Translations under genes and position numbers: made by a program
Shown here: positions 6,211 through 7,164 of the stretch, piece by piece
How the letters are laid out: the number at the start of each line of letters is the position of its first letter
How positions within the stretch are numbered: the first letter of the stretch is position 1
Source: Clostridia bacterium
GTDB taxonomy: Bacteria > Bacillota > Clostridia > Christensenellales > CAG-138
Direction of reading: 5' to 3'
DNA: 7,164 bases
NCBI GenBank assembly: GCA_017435185.1
Contig: JAFSFN010000216.1
Location: 1-7,164 of the forward strand
Notes under the pieces: model-generated
The model's input: the letters and a program-made list of their open reading frames with translations, nothing else
Told to the model about the DNA's origin: nothing
Databases searched by the model: none

Positions 6211-6241
6211 TCTTTGCTGAAAAGTGAACAAACAGCAAAGA
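6211..6241 (+). promoter_or_regulatory. Leader hairpin P3, nine perfect base pairs
   Basis: TCTTTGCTG (6211-6219) is the exact reverse complement of CAGCAAAGA (6233-6241), with a 13-base purine-rich loop. No T-run follows, so it is not a terminator by itself. It lies between P2 and the terminator in the predicted pheS leader. Confidence 0.5.
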
Positions 6242-6262
6242 TGAATTTATCAGTATAATGAT

Positions 6263-6297
6263 GCACTTTGTCCGAATGCAGGACGAAGTGCTTTTTT
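6263..6297 (+). terminator. Intrinsic terminator in the pheS leader (probable attenuator)
   Basis: GCACTTTGTCC (6263-6273) pairs with GGACGAAGTGC (6281-6291) over 11 pairs with one U-G wobble and a 7-base loop, followed directly by six T (6292-6297). This is a textbook Rho-independent terminator. It ends 11 bases before the Shine-Dalgarno site of pheS, and there is no room for a promoter between them. Transcripts entering pheS must therefore read through it, which points to attenuation; partial read-through from the upstream gene is the simpler alternative. Confidence 0.85.
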
Positions 6298-6321
6298 AAC
6301 AACATTCTGGAGGAAAATAAC

Positions 6322-7164
6322 ATGGTCGAAAAATTGCAGGCTATAAGACAGGAAATGCTTGAAAAGCTCGGCTCAGTGAAAACGGAAGAGGAATTGGATG
6401 CGCTCAATACTTCCGTATTCGGAAAAAACGGTGCGTTAACTGAGATCCTGCGTTCTATGGGCAAACTTGAAAAAGAAGAAAGAGCAGCTCTCGGTATGGC
6501 CGCCAACAAAGTCAAGAAAGAACTCGAAGAAGCTATATCGGCACGCAAAGAGTCGATAAGGCTTGAAATGATGGAACTGTCTTTTACTCGTGATGCTGTT
6601 GATGTAACAGAGCCCGGCAAAGCAGGCAGAGCTTTGGGCAGACTGCACCCGATGACTCAGACATATCGAGAGATTCGTGATGCGCTCATAGGAATGGGTT
6701 TCACCATGTTCGAAGGCCCCGAAATAGAATATGATGACTATAACTTTACAAAGCTAAATCTGCCCCTGGATCATCCTGCCCGTGATATGCAGGACACTTT
6801 CTATATAAATGACCGTGTTGTACTTCGCACACACACATCTCCCTGCGAAGTCAGAGCACTTCTCACAAAAGAGCCTCCTTTCAGAATCGTCATTCCGGGA
6901 AGGGTATTCCGTGTTGACGAGGTGGATGCTTCTCACAGCCCCGTATTTATGCAGATGGAGGGCTTGGTGGTTGACAAAAATTTGAGCTTTGCCGACCTTA
7001 AGGGCACATTGGAAACTTTCGTTCAGGCTGTATTCGGTGAGAAGGTAAAGACAAGACTGCGCCCAAGCTTCTTCCCATTTACGGAACCCAGCGCAGAAGT
7101 TGATATCTCCTGTACGATATGCGGCGGCAAGGGTTGTCGTGTTTGCAAGAATACCGGCTGGATA
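6322..7164 (+). CDS. pheS: Phenylalanine-tRNA ligase alpha subunit, N-terminal 281 codons (3' end outside window)
   Basis: The frame runs open from the ATG at 6322 to the window end; family members are about 340 residues, so roughly 60 are missing. PheS carries the catalytic class II core of the alpha2-beta2 synthetase that charges tRNA-Phe; pheT is expected downstream. Visible: an N-terminal tRNA-binding coiled coil (about 1-90), the class II motif 1 region HPMTQTYREIRDALIGMGF (109-127), LRTHTSP (168-174), the motif 2 region around FRVDEVDASHSPVF, QMEGLVVDK (211-219), RPSFFPFTEPSAEVD, and a cysteine cluster C-x2-C-x4-C-x2-C near the window end that is normal for Firmicutes PheS. Residue 210 is Met where most PheS proteins have His (F-H-Q), while Gln211 and Glu213, expected to contact phenylalanine, are kept. 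GGAGG at 6309-6313 lies 8 bases before the ATG. A terminator sits just upstream. Confidence 0.97.
   Translation, partial: MVEKLQAIRQEMLEKLGSVKTEEELDALNTSVFGKNGALTEILRSMGKLEKEERAALGMAANKVKKELEEAISARKESIRLEMMELSFTRDAVDVTEPGKAGRALGRLHPMTQTYREIRDALIGMGFTMFEGPEIEYDDYNFTKLNLPLDHPARDMQDTFYINDRVVLRTHTSPCEVRALLTKEPPFRIVIPGRVFRVDEVDASHSPVFMQMEGLVVDKNLSFADLKGTLETFVQAVFGEKVKTRLRPSFFPFTEPSAEVDISCTICGGKGCRVCKNTGWI

Noticed and set aside
6170..6321. T-box riboswitch upstream of pheS.
   Set aside because: The conserved T-box antiterminator sequence and Stem I features are not visible, and the leader is too short for a standard element.
6147..6620. A 157-codon minus-strand frame opposite the pheS leader and start.
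   Set aside because: Its Ser-rich translation is typical of antisense reading. It crosses the promoter and terminator and conflicts with pheS.

Overview
The window is a gene-dense, single-strand stretch of a bacterial chromosome. All eight genes lie on the plus strand and most are packed with overlaps or very short gaps. Strong GGAGG-type Shine-Dalgarno sites, use of TTG and GTG starts, many ATA isoleucine codons, moderate GC, and the pairing of coaD with a DivIVA/F0-b-like coiled-coil gene all suggest a Clostridia genome, perhaps an Oscillospiraceae/Ruminococcaceae gut anaerobe. The taxonomic call is inference. Nothing looks recently transferred: I see no transposase, integrase, tRNA or CRISPR array.

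Layout: (1) 1-2485 is a tight cluster: the 3' end of recX, a P1/S58-family self-processing peptidase, a stand-alone NAD(P)HX dehydratase (nnrD) and 5-formyltetrahydrofolate cyclo-ligase. Two of these three junctions overlap. The last two genes are cofactor-repair enzymes. (2) 2486-4399 starts with an extended -10 promoter, then rsmD (16S rRNA methyltransferase), coaD (coenzyme A synthesis) and an uncharacterised coiled-coil protein with a very acidic segment and a short aromatic/basic tail. (3) 4400-4512 is a gap dominated by a 44-nt near-perfect hairpin, either the terminator of the rsmD operon or a 5' structure of the next gene. (4) 4513-6144 encodes a beta-CASP metallo-beta-lactamase RNA-processing enzyme with an extra C-terminal helical segment. 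(5) 6141-6321 is a leader region: a promoter overlapping the previous stop codon, two small hairpins and a textbook intrinsic terminator ending 12 nt before the pheS Shine-Dalgarno site. (6) 6322 to the window end is the first 281 codons of pheS.

The genes are mostly housekeeping (translation, RNA processing, cofactor repair and synthesis). The most notable point is the pheS leader. The terminator lies between the promoter and pheS, so transcription of pheS should depend on read-through, yet I find neither a T-box nor a Phe-rich leader peptide of the E. coli pheM type. Second come the hairpin before the ribonuclease-like gene and the coiled-coil protein with its FtsZ-like tail layout.
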